Shown here: positions 10,868 through 19,610 of the stretch, piece after piece
Layout of the letters: the number at the start of each line of letters is the position of its first letter
Position numbering within the stretch: the stretch's first letter is position 1
Assembly (NCBI GenBank): GCA_948567375.1
Contig: OX419758.1
Span: 26,851,001-26,915,000 of the forward strand
DNA length: 64,000 nucleotides
Reading direction: 5' to 3'
Origin: Lunularia cruciata
Taxonomy: Eukaryota > Streptophyta > Marchantiopsida > Lunulariales > Lunulariaceae
Notes under the pieces: model-generated
Database searches by the model: none
Seen by the model: only the letters and a program-made list of their open reading frames with translations
Told to the model about the DNA's origin: nothing
Program-made: the position numbers and the translations under genes

Positions 10868-11705
10868 CATGTGTTTGCTTTTAGTTATAAGGATTTGAAG
10901 AAAGTCACCTTGGAGGAGCACAAGATAGAGGTGGAGTCACATGCAAGACTAGTCCACCAAAAGCAATGTTGCATTAGCCTCCCAATTGCTTTGGTTGTAA
11001 AAGAGGAGATTGATAAGCTCAAAGAGGCTAGATTTATCTTTGAGGTGGAGAATTTAGAATGGGTGTCTCCAATTGTCATTGTGAAGAAAAAGAATGGCAA
11101 GCTTTGGGTATGTGTGGATTACAAGAAGCTCAATGGTGTTACCAAGAAGGACTACTACCCTTTACCATTCATTGATGAGATCTTGGAAGAGGTTTTAGGT
11201 CATGAGAGGTATAGTTTTGGAGATGGTTATAGGGGGTATAACCAAATCAAGATTGAATCAAAGCATCAACAACTCACCACATTCATCACACCTTGGAGAA
11301 CTTATGCTTTCAAGGTTATGCCTTTTAGGCTTTGCAATGCTCTAGCCACATTCCAATGGTTCATGAACAAGATGTTTGAACCTTTCATTGGGAAATTTGT
11401 GAAAGACTTTATTGATAACTTTTATGTCTATGGGAGCCAAGAGGAGCACTTTGAGCACCCGATCAAGGTCTTGTAACGCTTGGATGAAGCAAATGCAGCA
11501 CTCAACCTAGAGAAGTGCATTTTTGGTTGTGAAGAAGGTTTACTTTTGGGGCACATCATCTCCATGGATCGAATAGCAGTTGACCTTGAAAAGGTGAGGA
11601 AAATTTCAGACCTTCTATACTCTTCAAGCTTGAAAAATTTATGCCAATTCTTGGGAATGATTGGGTATTATAGGAGGTTCATCTTTCATTTTCCAACATG
11701 GCTTA
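10868..11705 (+). pseudogene. A0 reverse transcriptase
   Basis: The RT fingers and palm are open from 10,871 to 11,476 with WVSPIVIVKKKNGKLWVC, MPFRLCNALATFQ and a catalytic box that reads FIDNFYVYG; the second aspartate is changed to Asn, so activity is lost. A TAA at 11,474-11,476 is followed by the connection region (11,480-11,713), including GLLLGH and YYRRF. Confidence 0.85.
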
Positions 11706-12190
11706 TGCATTGACCATCTACATGAAGAAGGGTGTACAATATATGGTCATTTTGGAGGACAAGGAGGCTCTCAACACTTTTGATGAGCTCAAGCAATCCC
11801 TTGTTGTAGCTCCAGTTCTTGCTAAATGTGATTGGAGTAAGCCTTTCATCCTCTACACTAATGCTTCTAATGTAGCTATAGGATGCACTCTTAATCAATT
11901 AGACCAAGATAGGCATGATCATCCAATAGCTTATGCTAGTAGGCAGATGGTTCTAGCAAAAATGAACTACTTTGTCACAAAGAGAGAAGGGTTGGCAATG
12001 ATCTTTGGTCTCAAGAAGTTTAGACACTACTTGATTGGAGAGAAAGCCACCATTGTCATGGATCACTAGGCTTTGAAGTACATCTCCAACAAGCCTAATG
12101 TGGAAGGGAGGTTAGCAAGGTGGATGATACTCTCATCTGAGTATGACTACATCATTGAGGATAGGGTAGGAAAAACATGCAAATGTTGAT
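11698..12190 (+). pseudogene. A0 RNase H
   Basis: The RNase H part has NASNVAIGCTL (the first catalytic Asp of DAS changed to Asn), TKREGL and MDH, then an in-frame TAG at 12,067-12,069. A one-base change shifts the end of the domain near 12,17x. It is inactive by sequence. Confidence 0.82.
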
Positions 12191-13420
12191 TTGTTATCTA
12201 GAGCCTATTATCATGATGGAGATGAGCTAGTGGATGATTCCTTCTTGGATGAGGAGCTCATGACAATCTCAATCAATCAAGAGGTTCCAATGAAGTACAA
12301 GGAGATTGTGGACTTTGTTACAAGAGGTAACTATCTAGAAGGGATGCATGTTAGGGAGAGGAAGGCCCTTGCAGCAAGATCTAGACCTTACACAATGCTA
12401 GAGGATATTATTTTTCACCAAGGAGCATATGGTCTACTTCAAAGAGCAATGGGTAAGGAAGAGTCTATCTTACTCATAAAGGAGTTTCATGAAGGTTTAG
12501 TCTGTAGAGGACACTTTGCAAGAAAGGCGATTGCTTTCAAGATTCTAGATGCAGGTTACCATTGGAGAGATTTTCAAGGATTATCTTGAGTATTGCAAAA
12601 CTTGTCATGTTTATCAAGCTTTTTCTAGAAAGTCTTCCTCCACTCCACCTCTTAGATCAACTTTATTACTAAGACCTTTTGAGAAGTGTGGAATTGATTG
12701 TGTAGGTCTCCTCCATAGAACCGGAAGGAACAATAGGTACATTGTTGTAGTTACTAATTATCTTACCAAGTGGGTTGAGGCTAGACCATTGAGGGACATG
12801 AATGAAGATGAAGTTGGGAGATTTATTTATGAATGCATTATCATTAGGTTTGGGTGCCCTTTGAAGTAAGTTTCTCAAAGAGGAGAAAATTTTACAAGAA
12901 GCATTACTATAGCCATGCTATGATATTTCTCTATCACATGTAGAGTAAGAACCTCCTATAAGCTAAATTCCAATGGCTTGGCATAGAGAACCAATCAGAC
13001 CATGTACATGATGTTGACCAAAGATGAGAAATGGAGGGAGCTAAACATCATTGGGACAAGAGGATTCATGCAGTTTTGTGAGAGTATAGGATAACCATGA
13101 AGACTTCCATCGGATATTCTATAATTCAATTGGTATATGGTATTGAGTATACCTTACCTATCACTTTGATCTTCCTACCTTCCAAATCATTCATAAAAGA
13201 TTGAAGAAAGCACAAGGGGGTGATGCACAAAAGTCAAGGAAGGATCAACTCATGGAATTAGAAGAAGCAAGGGAAATTGCTATAGTTCAAGTGGAGCAAT
13301 CCCAAAGGAAACAAAAGGAGAGCTATGATAAGAAGCAAGGCAAGAAGAAGGTGGAGCTTTTCAAAGAAGATGATTGGGTAATGTTGTTTGATTCCATTTG
13401 ATTCAAGAGAATGCAAAAGA
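12191..13420 (+). pseudogene. A0 integrase
   Basis: Fragments at 12,191-12,589, 12,549-12,869 and 13,201-13,401 give the HHCC finger (CKTCHVY, last Cys lost) and core (GIDCVGL). The SDRGGEF region near 12,880 is scrambled (SQRGENF), and the GLAERTN region near 12,975 is broken by a stop. The C-terminal helical piece ends where the deletion into the LTR begins. Confidence 0.82.
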
Positions 13421-13435
13421 AGTATCAGGATGAAT

Positions 13436-14029
13436 CTACATTAGGTATGATTAGCTAAAGTTATTCATAGCTAAGATAGAGGGGAGATTAATTTAGAGGA
13501 AGTAGAAAAGATGAGCACCACTATTTTGGATTCTAGTGTGTTGACTTGGTATTATTCCTAGGTATTTGGCTTTGAGGAAAGAGTTGAGAACTCTTGGGTC
13601 TGCAAGCCTTTTTGTTTTGGATTCTTCTATAGTCCAAGGATGGCCCATGTGAAGAAATTCTTGACTTAGTGGTTGGGTCAAGATAAGATCACATGCTTAG
13701 TAGAATATGCTCATGTGGATGGATATTCCTTTATACTTCTTGACTTTACTTGACTTTTAACCTAATAACTTGAGTTATTGTGGTAAATAGTAACTTTAGT
13801 GCATAACTATTTCACAAGTATATAAACAAGGGGTGAGGAGGTTCTCATTAACCTTTCATTGGCAACTATCTCTCTCTCATTGAGTTCTCTAGTGAGCAAT
13901 GGCTTGAGTCTTGGAGTGTTAGCCTTGAAGGAGTATGATGGAGTTGGGGTTCTTTTCCTTCTTAGTCCATGGTATGCTACCAAAATAGCCATCAGAGGTT
14001 CATCTGAGTAAGAGACAAGCTGGCTCACA
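13436..14029 (+). repeat. A0 3' LTR, 5'-truncated
   Basis: About 594 bp match the last part of the 692-bp family A LTR and end at TGGCTCACA. The first portion, including the TGTAACACC start, is deleted together with the polypurine tract. Divergence from the A1 LTRs is clearly higher than between the A1 pair, in line with A0 being older. Confidence 0.9.
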
Positions 14030-14640
14030 ATTCCCATCAAGCAAATGGGATGGGAATGGTTGAAGGATTCTATTCAATTTTTGGTTGTTGGCCTTGTTGT
14101 GCTCGTAACTCTCACAAGATTGGACAAACTCTCAAACATCTTGTGCCATGTTGGACCACCACCATTGCATTGTAGAGTACCTAAGGTCTTTCCCACACCC
14201 ATATGACCAAATATAGGTAAGCATGGAGTTCTTGAAGGCACACAAGTCATAGACAATTAGGTCATCAAGTCTTCAAATCAGGTCATTGTGATAGGGCATC
14301 AAGGATGACATGTAACCTATTGTGTTTATACTCAAGTTTGATGTCAATAAATTGTAGTTTCTTTTCTCATTGATGATGTCAACTCTTCATATGCTCCAAA
14401 TTTAATGTTTGCAACAAGGGTTTATGATTGCATGATCACTTGTTTTGCCAAGAGATAATGTCTCCATACCTAGGTGGCATAGACTTTTGCTACTTGTTCT
14501 TGTTCTTGTTCCTTTCTATGGTGTTTAGTTGGTGAAACACAAAGGCAATAGGATGTAACCCATATGAAAATTCATGTTTCAACACAAACTCCAATGGAAA
14601 AGTTAGAAGTATTCAAAATCAACTACACAAGGTAATTAAG
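14030..14640 (-). pseudogene. Family D gypsy fragment: RNase H and integrase finger
   Basis: In reverse orientation the sequence aligns with D1 at 33,58x-34,20x. The RNase H part has homologues of the HPIAFVSHQLN region and the end of the domain, then the integrase finger start (GHMGVGKTLGTL). It is full of stops. It borders the A0 LTR directly at 14,029/14,030, so A0 probably landed in, or was fused to, an old D element. Confidence 0.72.
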
Positions 14641-15095
14641 GATCATATAGTTAAAGAATAGGTGTAACAATATGGAGTTTACCAACAAGTTAGTTGAGAC
14701 TAAAAAAGTAGCAAGCATGCCAAATTAGCCAAGAATTATGAAAATATTCTCAAAGCATCTAAGAAGCTACCTGGTACCTTCAAAGTATTGGGTAATGTGC
14801 TTGCCAAGTGGTGAATTCTAAGAGGAAGTTTCTTGGGAAGCTTCCCAGTTAGCTTGGCTTGCACTCTAAGAAAGTGGCTTTTAAAAAGCTTCTTTAGAAG
14901 CTTCCCAAGAGCCTTGTTTGTTCTTTATAAATACCAAAGCTCATGCTAAGCATTTGGAGCTTCCTTCATTCAAGGGTCCTAATGTTATCTTTGTTGTGCA
15001 TATATACATCACTACACAACATACATTGCTGTCAACATCATACACTATAGAAGCACAACTCACACATAAGTCATACATAGACTCTAAAGTGCCAC
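14640..15095. other. AT-rich segment with TATA box and hairpin, unassigned
   Basis: No gene is seen. It has a TATAAATA at 14,926-14,933 (+). It also has an inverted repeat, CTTGGGAAGCTTC at 14,832-14,844 with its complement at 14,897-14,909. From 14,998 it carries a copy of a 100-bp sequence repeated at 15,549. It could be part of an LTR or short transposon of another family, or just flank of element B1. Confidence 0.45.
14926..14933 (+). promoter_or_regulatory. TATA-box-like motif
   Basis: TATAAATA is the canonical plant TATA sequence. It sits about 70 bp upstream of the repeat at 14,998. No gene in this window is clearly served by it. Confidence 0.35.
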
Positions 15096-15097
15096 AA
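14998..15097. repeat. 100-bp direct repeat, copy R1
   Basis: It matches 15,549-15,653 with only a few differences (for example CATCATACACTATAGAAGC in both). The two copies flank the 3' LTR of B1. Neither the 5' LTR at 25,040-25,490 nor the B2 LTR has this repeat beside it. Confidence 0.8.
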
Positions 15098-15541
15098 TAA
15101 TCAGATTGCTTACCACTCTCAGCTCAACTCAACTCAGATCAGTACTTGATCTATCACTCTATAAACTGCCAACAACTGGGCACTTATTACAGTGAAGCCA
15201 CACTCATTCAAGCATAGAGAATCTAGGTGACGCTTGCCGGCCTCTGTCCACCATAGCCAGGAACTCGAAGGCTCAACATCAGAGAAGTGAACTCTCTAGA
15301 GCTCACTTCCAAACTATACCCCTTGGACTCGAGCTAGCTCTGAAACCCTAATGGTCCCGCTGATGGCACACTCAACGGTGCGAACGGTGCAAAGTGACGG
15401 TGGGCCCCACCGTGAAGTCAGTACCCTGAACACAAAATCTGACCATTGGTAAGTAGTCTCTACTATTGAAACAACTCTAACTACTATCACTGGAACTCCA
15501 GTGTCCAAGCATCTAGATGCGGCACTACAAATGGCGTGACA
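15096..15541 (-). repeat. B1 3' LTR
   Basis: About 446 bp, homologous to 25,040-25,490 and, inverted, to 44,482-44,925. In element sense it starts TGTCACGCCATTTGTAG and ends CAATCTGATTA. It holds the conserved block GGTGGGGCCCACCGT and a TTTATAGAGTGA TATA-like stretch. The outer edge is not a clean TACA as in the 5' LTR. Confidence 0.85.
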
Positions 15542-15548
15542 GCTATCG

Positions 15549-15653
15549 TGCGTATATACATTGCTACACAACATACATTGCTGTAAACATCATACACTAT
15601 AGAAGCACAACTCACACATAAGTCATACATAGACTCTAAAGTGCCACAATTGC
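15549..15653. repeat. 100-bp direct repeat, copy R2
   Basis: Lies between the polypurine tract and the LTR start of B1 and repeats 14,998-15,097. Because the tract touches R2 and not the LTR core, R2 may be the true LTR start in this copy, or the LTR core was inserted into an LTR of another type. Confidence 0.75.
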
Positions 15654-15663
15654 CCCCCTAGCT
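15650..15663 (-). other. Polypurine tract of B1
   Basis: In element sense it reads AGCTAGGGGGGCAA, a six-G run typical of a plus-strand primer, followed by TGTGGCAC at the start of R2. Confidence 0.6.
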
Positions 15664-15817
15664 GGCGGTTAGGTCCCTCTAACTCCAGATAGCCATCTAC
15701 TCTAAGTATATGGTATACCCTCTAATGGGCAAAGATCAGGAGGCCGGGTGCTATGGAGCCCCATCTTTAGTCGCCTATCTGCAATCTATACCATATAAAG
15801 AATGAACTAGTTGTAGG

Positions 15818-16174
15818 TCAACTACATCTAGGACATAACCACTGGCCCTGAGGAACCACCGTGAGGGGAGGAGTCATACATGCCATATGCCATCCTCCCA
15901 AACAACTATCACACACTAACATAGTAGCAGCTCCACCAAAAGAGCCACATAACATACACCTCAAGCCTGCACGTACAAGTGCCAAGCTTGGGTCCATAGT
16001 ACCATCAATGTTTGGGAGGTGGCATGGCGCACAATTGTGCATATGATCCTTCCAAACAACACCATCACGTCCTTCTAACACAAGGACTCCAGATGGCAAA
16101 ACCTCACGCACTCTCAAGATAGTGCGGCCTGTAGAAACATCAAGTGTCTTCGGTGCTGTAGGTAAATTTGGATC
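15818..16174 (-). CDS. PHD finger domain at the C-terminus of B1 integrase
   Basis: A 99-codon open stretch (16,117-15,818) lies in the same frame as integrase, directly after a TGA at 16,175-16,177 that most likely was CGA. Residues 54-98 form a complete C4HC3 PHD finger: C54-x2-C57-x11-C69-x2-C72-x4-H77-x2-C80-x14-C95-x2-C98, with Trp93 two residues before C95 as in true PHD fingers. PHD fingers usually read the histone H3 tail. Chromoviruses carry a chromodomain in this same place, so a role in choosing the insertion site is a reasonable inference. The stop codon after the last Cys leaves no further domain. It could instead be a structural zinc module. Confidence 0.85.
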   Translation of the reverse strand, partial: DPNLPTAPKTLDVSTGRTILRVREVLPSGVLVLEGRDGVVWKDHMHNCAPCHLPNIDGTMDPSLALVRAGLRCMLCGSFGGAATMLVCDSCLGGWHMACMTPPLTVVPQGQWLCPRCS

Positions 16175-17236
16175 TCATCCATAGAGTAGAAAGTATGGAG
16201 AGAAGGATGCTAAGGAGGCTTGCCGGCTGAACCGATTGCCCATGGCCAACCAAGGTAATTGGAGATCCCAATCTCCCAAGTGGCCTCTTTGCAAACCATA
16301 CTTTTGCAATCCTCTCTTCACCGTCGGAACCACTCTCTCTGCTAAGCCATCTGCCTCAGGGTGATCTAGGGATGTAGTATGATGATCAATCAAAGCCTTG
16401 TCACACAAGACCTGAAACTCCCCCAAGAAATCTGTACCCTGATCAGTCAAAACCTCAGCTGGTGCACCAAAATAACTGAGAACTTGATCCACGAACGAGT
16501 AAGTTGTCCCTTCACTAGATTTGTTAGGAAGTGCCACCAACTCAATCCACTTGGAGAAGTGCTCCACCATCACCAAAACATACCGATGATGTCTCACAAT
16601 CAGCGGTAAAGGTCCGGCAAAGTCCAAACTCCAACGGTAACCCAATCCCATGATAGGTAATGGGTGTAACTGTGAGGTAGGAGCATTGAATGATGCTCTA
16701 ACTCGGTCACAAACCACACATCTGGCAACAAACTGCTGTACCTTGGTCTGCATACCGTGCCACCAATAATGACTCTGGAGTAATCTATACATACGCTTTA
16801 CTCCAAAATGTCCTAGCTCCTCATGAGCATGATGGACCAACTGTGGTCTCTGAGATGGAAGGGGTACTACTCGCACTCTACCATCCTCCCATACACACAA
16901 AAGGTGTCTACCCTCCAATCTGAACCGTCTGGCTCGTTGAAGCACACGGTCACTCTCCTTGGCCCCAATTGTGCCATCCACAACACTAGTGTGAAGATAG
17001 TCCATCATTAAGACATCATCATGAATGTCTCCCTCAACTGTACCAATATCTTCACTCTCTGGATCTGTGACCTCAATAACTCCTCCTATATGCGCTGAGA
17101 GAGATACCACCAAAGCCTCTACAAATATACGCAGAAAGGCCGATGCATGCCAACTTGGCACCATCTCCTCATCTGTCTCACCATGCCAACATGCTCCGGT
17201 CTGATCCTGCTGGCTGGGACATGGGTTTCTACTCAA
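16175..17236 (-). CDS. B1 integrase
   Basis: This 353-codon open segment starts inside the end of RNase H (GLSRNP, fed by another frame from about 17,275). It has an acidic linker at 55-75, then the integrase zinc finger H138-x4-H143-x29-C173-x2-C176. The core follows with D205 (SLDFAGP), D265 (TDQGTDF) and E300 (GLAERV), spacing D-x34-E. It stops at TGA 16,175 just after LLYG; the frame then goes on into the PHD finger. The catalytic triad is intact. No chromodomain is seen. It inserts element cDNA into the genome. Confidence 0.9.
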   Translation of the reverse strand: MSRNPCPSQQDQTGACWHGETDEEMVPSWHASAFLRIFVEALVVSLSAHIGGVIEVTDPESEDIGTVEGDIHDDVLMMDYLHTSVVDGTIGAKESDRVLQRARRFRLEGRHLLCVWEDGRVRVVPLPSQRPQLVHHAHEELGHFGVKRMYRLLQSHYWWHGMQTKVQQFVARCVVCDRVRASFNAPTSQLHPLPIMGLGYRWSLDFAGPLPLIVRHHRYVLVMVEHFSKWIELVALPNKSSEGTTYSFVDQVLSYFGAPAEVLTDQGTDFLGEFQVLCDKALIDHHTTSLDHPEADGLAERVVPTVKRGLQKYGLQRGHLGDWDLQLPWLAMGNRFSRQASLASFSPYFLLYG

Positions 17237-17275
17237 CCCATCTGCACCACTCCAGGTCTGTGATCAACCGTGAAA
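17229..17275 (-). pseudogene. End of B1 RNase H
   Basis: A short stretch encodes the typical C-terminal RNase H sequence FTVDHRPGVVQMGLSRNP, normally the tail of the RNase H/connection region. It is fused at about 17,27x to the middle of RT, so the RT palm with its catalytic aspartates and most of RNase H are deleted in B1. Confidence 0.7.
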
Positions 17276-17735
17276 TCATGCCCAATTGCATGAATCTGAA
17301 GACCTTTGCATGCTCAATTGCATCAAAAATCTCCTCCAGTGTAGGCATGGCATACCAATCAGCCCTAGTCTGTTGGTTGATAGGACGGTAATCTCCACAC
17401 ATCCGCCTATCTGTATAGTTGCCATGCATATCCTTCTTGGCTAGCATCACTGTCGCTGATGCATACTCTCCATGTGAAATCTCCACCAAACCAACCTCAA
17501 AAAGGTCACTACTCCGGCTCTGAATCAATGTACTCTCCATATCACTATATCGATAAGGACGTTGGAAAATTGGTGTGTTGCTAGTCAGCTCAATCCGTAT
17601 ACCAGGTCCCTTCAGAGTACCCAAATCCTTCATATTGAAGGCAAAACAACTCGTGTGACTCCTCAAGAACATTGAAACCCTCCGTCTTTCCTCTCCAGTA
17701 AGCTTGGGTCCAAGATCTGGCTCCCAAGTATCCTC
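17270..17735 (-). pseudogene. B1 reverse transcriptase, fingers only
   Basis: The open stretch 17,672-17,229 extends upstream in frame to about 17,735. It holds the upstream RT region (CFAFNMKDLG), the PIFQRPYRYSDME segment, VMLAKKD and MCGDYRPINQQTRADWYAMPTLEEIFDAI, which are RT motifs 1-2. The region with the catalytic YxDD is absent through deletion. This marks the element as gypsy type; the sequence is distant from families A, C and D. Confidence 0.82.
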
Positions 17736-18026
17736 TATAATTGTAGTAGGAGTGGAAGACGTACTGATTGACTGCTACACTGGGCCCTTGGGAGCAATAA
17801 TGTCATGCTCCCGACCACTAGAGGTCCAAACCTCTGTGTGAAAAACTCCCTACACTCTGGCTGCAATCTCCACACGTCCTCTAGCTGCATCCCATGTGGA
17901 CCAAGGGTGTAATCCAAGTAGCCCACACTCACCTGGATGGACTCCAAGTAGACCACTCTCCCTAATAGCTACTGGATGTGTCCCAAGAATACCATGTCCA
18001 CTCGGTCTATCGCCCCCAACATGTGC
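17736..18026 (-). other. B1 linker between methyltransferase and RT
   Basis: No domain recognised. An open frame of 73 codons (17,956-17,735) is present, but neighbouring frames are equally plausible and several stops interrupt the fusion. It would be the polyprotein spacer, probably with a protease cleavage site. Confidence 0.45.
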
Positions 18027-18257
18027 CTAAATCATCTCGATAGGCACATGGCTCACAAGTGTCCGAGTGGTGATGCCTATCAAGCGCATCCTACGTTGCT
18101 CTGCCAAGCCAAGGCTCACAATCCAGGTCAAACAATTCAGGTCCATAGCCTGACCTAACACTTGACGCTTGGATGCCTCTGACACTACTAGAACAGCGGT
18201 AATACCGGTGCAAAAACCCATCGTACGCTTTCTCTCATCAGTGTTGGGCTCCACCAA
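18027..18257 (-). CDS. B1 C5-methyltransferase, C-terminal motifs IX-X
   Basis: In the same frame as the core domain, separated from it only by a TAG at 18,258-18,260 (context CAG-TAG). Residues near the start read EPNTDERKRTMGF, the end of the target-recognition region. QVLGQAMDLNCLTWIV then matches motif X, which completes the AdoMet fold next to motif I. The frame ends at 18,027. The motif order I to X is linear, unlike the rearranged plant DRM enzymes. Confidence 0.78.
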   Translation of the reverse strand: MVEPNTDERKRTMGFCTGITAVLVVSEASKRQVLGQAMDLNCLTWIVSLGLAEQRRMRLIGITTRTLVSHVPIEMI

Positions 18258-19109
18258 CTACTGTAACTGTGAGTCCCAAACAAGTCTAGGTCCTCCCTCT
18301 CGAAAAGCATGAGAGCCTGGGAAACTCATGAGTGTGGGAAATGCGGCTCTAGGCTGTCCAACTAGGTTCACCACTGCCATAAATGACCTATCAGCCACTA
18401 CCACTATCTGAGACTGACACCCAACATCCAAGATATCATCAACAAGGATGTGGTCAAGTTGCTGAATCCCATCATAAGCGCACTGTAGAACCTCTATGGG
18501 TAAGAGGTTCATCCACCAAAGATGAAGATGATGAGCACGTGATCCCACTCTGGCAGCATCTAACAATACAGCAGGTCCCATCCAAGAATGGACCTGATGT
18601 GTACTCGCCACCACTCTGGTGCAAGAATCACCCATCAAAGGAACGTTCTCCAAAAGGTAAGCTGGAGAAGCGGACTTATGAACCTGGAGATGTCGTAATA
18701 TCCATAACATCTCCCAAAACACACCAAAATGAGGATCCTGAAGACCCAAACCTCTACCAGCATGTGTATGTCCCTGACATGGCCATCCAGAAATCACCAA
18801 GTGAATAGGCCCATGTCTCTCTAGGTCATGCGCCCGCAATAAGGAAATGTCTCTTTGTAGGGCCTTATGGTAACCTCTGACTGCTAACATCGATAATGAC
18901 TCCGGATATCGATAGGCCAAGTGTGCCACATGATGTAGAGAGACTCGCCTAGCAGTTTCATCTCTCTCTACATACAAATACCTCTGTACTTGTATACCCG
19001 ACTGTAACACCATAGCTAGTTCGGTGTTGATCCCACCAAACAACTCCAATAGGCATATCTCCTTTATTGGATACTGCCAAGCAATGAGTGTGGTATCCAG
19101 AGGTGTCAA
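18258..19109 (-). CDS. B1 cytosine-5 DNA methyltransferase, catalytic core
   Basis: A 283-codon open stretch; the domain is continuous in frame with upstream pol sequence, so the first Met is not a real start. Motif I LELFGGI at 21-27 (AdoMet binding), motif II acid in YVERDE at 47-51, motif IV SGWPCQG at 107-113 with the catalytic Cys111, motif VI LLENV at 152-156, and motif VIII-like GSRAHHLHLWW at 189-199 are all present. The enzyme would transfer a methyl group from AdoMet to cytosine C5 in DNA. It lies between protease and RT in the pol of B1. The spacing and the RAHxLxxWW box recall DNMT3-like or bacterial-type enzymes. Copy B2 has the same domain at the same site. A cellular gene caught between elements is unlikely for that reason. 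Confidence 0.88.
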   Translation of the reverse strand: MTPLDTTLIAWQYPIKEICLLELFGGINTELAMVLQSGIQVQRYLYVERDETARRVSLHHVAHLAYRYPESLSMLAVRGYHKALQRDISLLRAHDLERHGPIHLVISGWPCQGHTHAGRGLGLQDPHFGVFWEMLWILRHLQVHKSASPAYLLENVPLMGDSCTRVVASTHQVHSWMGPAVLLDAARVGSRAHHLHLWWMNLLPIEVLQCAYDGIQQLDHILVDDILDVGCQSQIVVVADRSFMAVVNLVGQPRAAFPTLMSFPGSHAFREGGPRLVWDSQLQ

Positions 19110-19199
19110 AGTAATCGCCTCTGGAGGCTCATCCTCACACTCATCTTCTGATGGTACAAAGGCTCCACTCCAAGCCTACTGCACCAACTGATCTGCATG
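19110..19199 (-). pseudogene. B1 acidic linker before the methyltransferase
   Basis: In frame with the methyltransferase: an acidic stretch, DECEDEPPEA, following a helical HADQLVQ segment with one TAG (CAG-TAG). The TAG at 19,200-19,202 after ALQ is also present in copy B2 at 48,725-48,727. Confidence 0.6.
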
Positions 19200-19202
19200 C
19201 TA

Positions 19203-19610
19203 CTGCAATGCCTACTATGAACTCCACAATGGAACATCCAAGGTGGATGGAACAATCCCACTCGTACTCCAAAGCCGAGTGATCTCCTCTGGTACTAGAG
19301 TATCCTCTACATGGGCGTTCCCCTCCAACAAGTCACCAGGCCAAGTAACTGCACCACTGAAAGCTAAAATTGATGCTGCCATGGTCCTGGACTGTAGTGA
19401 GCCAAGATTGCCACTACTGAAGCATACAGGTAGGCGACATACCCGTCCCTCACTAGACTGCCAACCAGGTCTATAAGAGGCTGTCTCCTCCCAATAGTCA
19501 ATGCTAAAAACCATGGGGTATAACACTGCTCCCCCAACTAGAACATCATATGACTTAGCTATTGTTGCAATAGCCTGAGCTCTCACCACCGAGCTATCAG
19601 TCGGATGACC
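19203..19610 (-). pseudogene. B1 protease C-terminal region and spacer
   Basis: The open stretch 19,589-19,215 begins with the retropepsin end, DVLVGGAVLYPMVFSIDYW, where the V-L-V-G-G pattern is the ILG-type motif before the C-terminal strand. It continues through a spacer with FSGAVTWPGDLL. Two GAG-to-TAG changes lie near 19,212-19,217. The active-site half was lost at the A2 junction at 19,611. Confidence 0.65.

Larger units (their letters stand above)
10351..14029 (+). mobile_element. Gypsy element A0 (family A), 3' internal part and LTR
   Basis: This is the continuation of A0 after the A1 insertion: end of gag, protease, RT, RNase H, integrase and a truncated 3' LTR. A deletion removes the spacer between protease and RT (near 10,86x). 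A second removes the integrase tail, polypurine tract and the first part of the LTR (near 13,42x-13,436). Confidence 0.88.

Noticed and set aside
15818-16117. An independent host PHD gene
   Set aside because: Same frame as integrase with only one TGA between, and the polypurine tract follows within 160 bp.
18383-18808. 141-codon frame on the + strand opposite the methyltransferase
   Set aside because: It is the antisense shadow of the methyltransferase coding strand; it has no motif and is not supported by the B2 copy.
18258-19109. A host DNA methyltransferase gene (DNMT3-like) lying between transposons
   Set aside because: The frame is continuous with retroelement protease spacer upstream, there are no introns, and B2 repeats the same arrangement.
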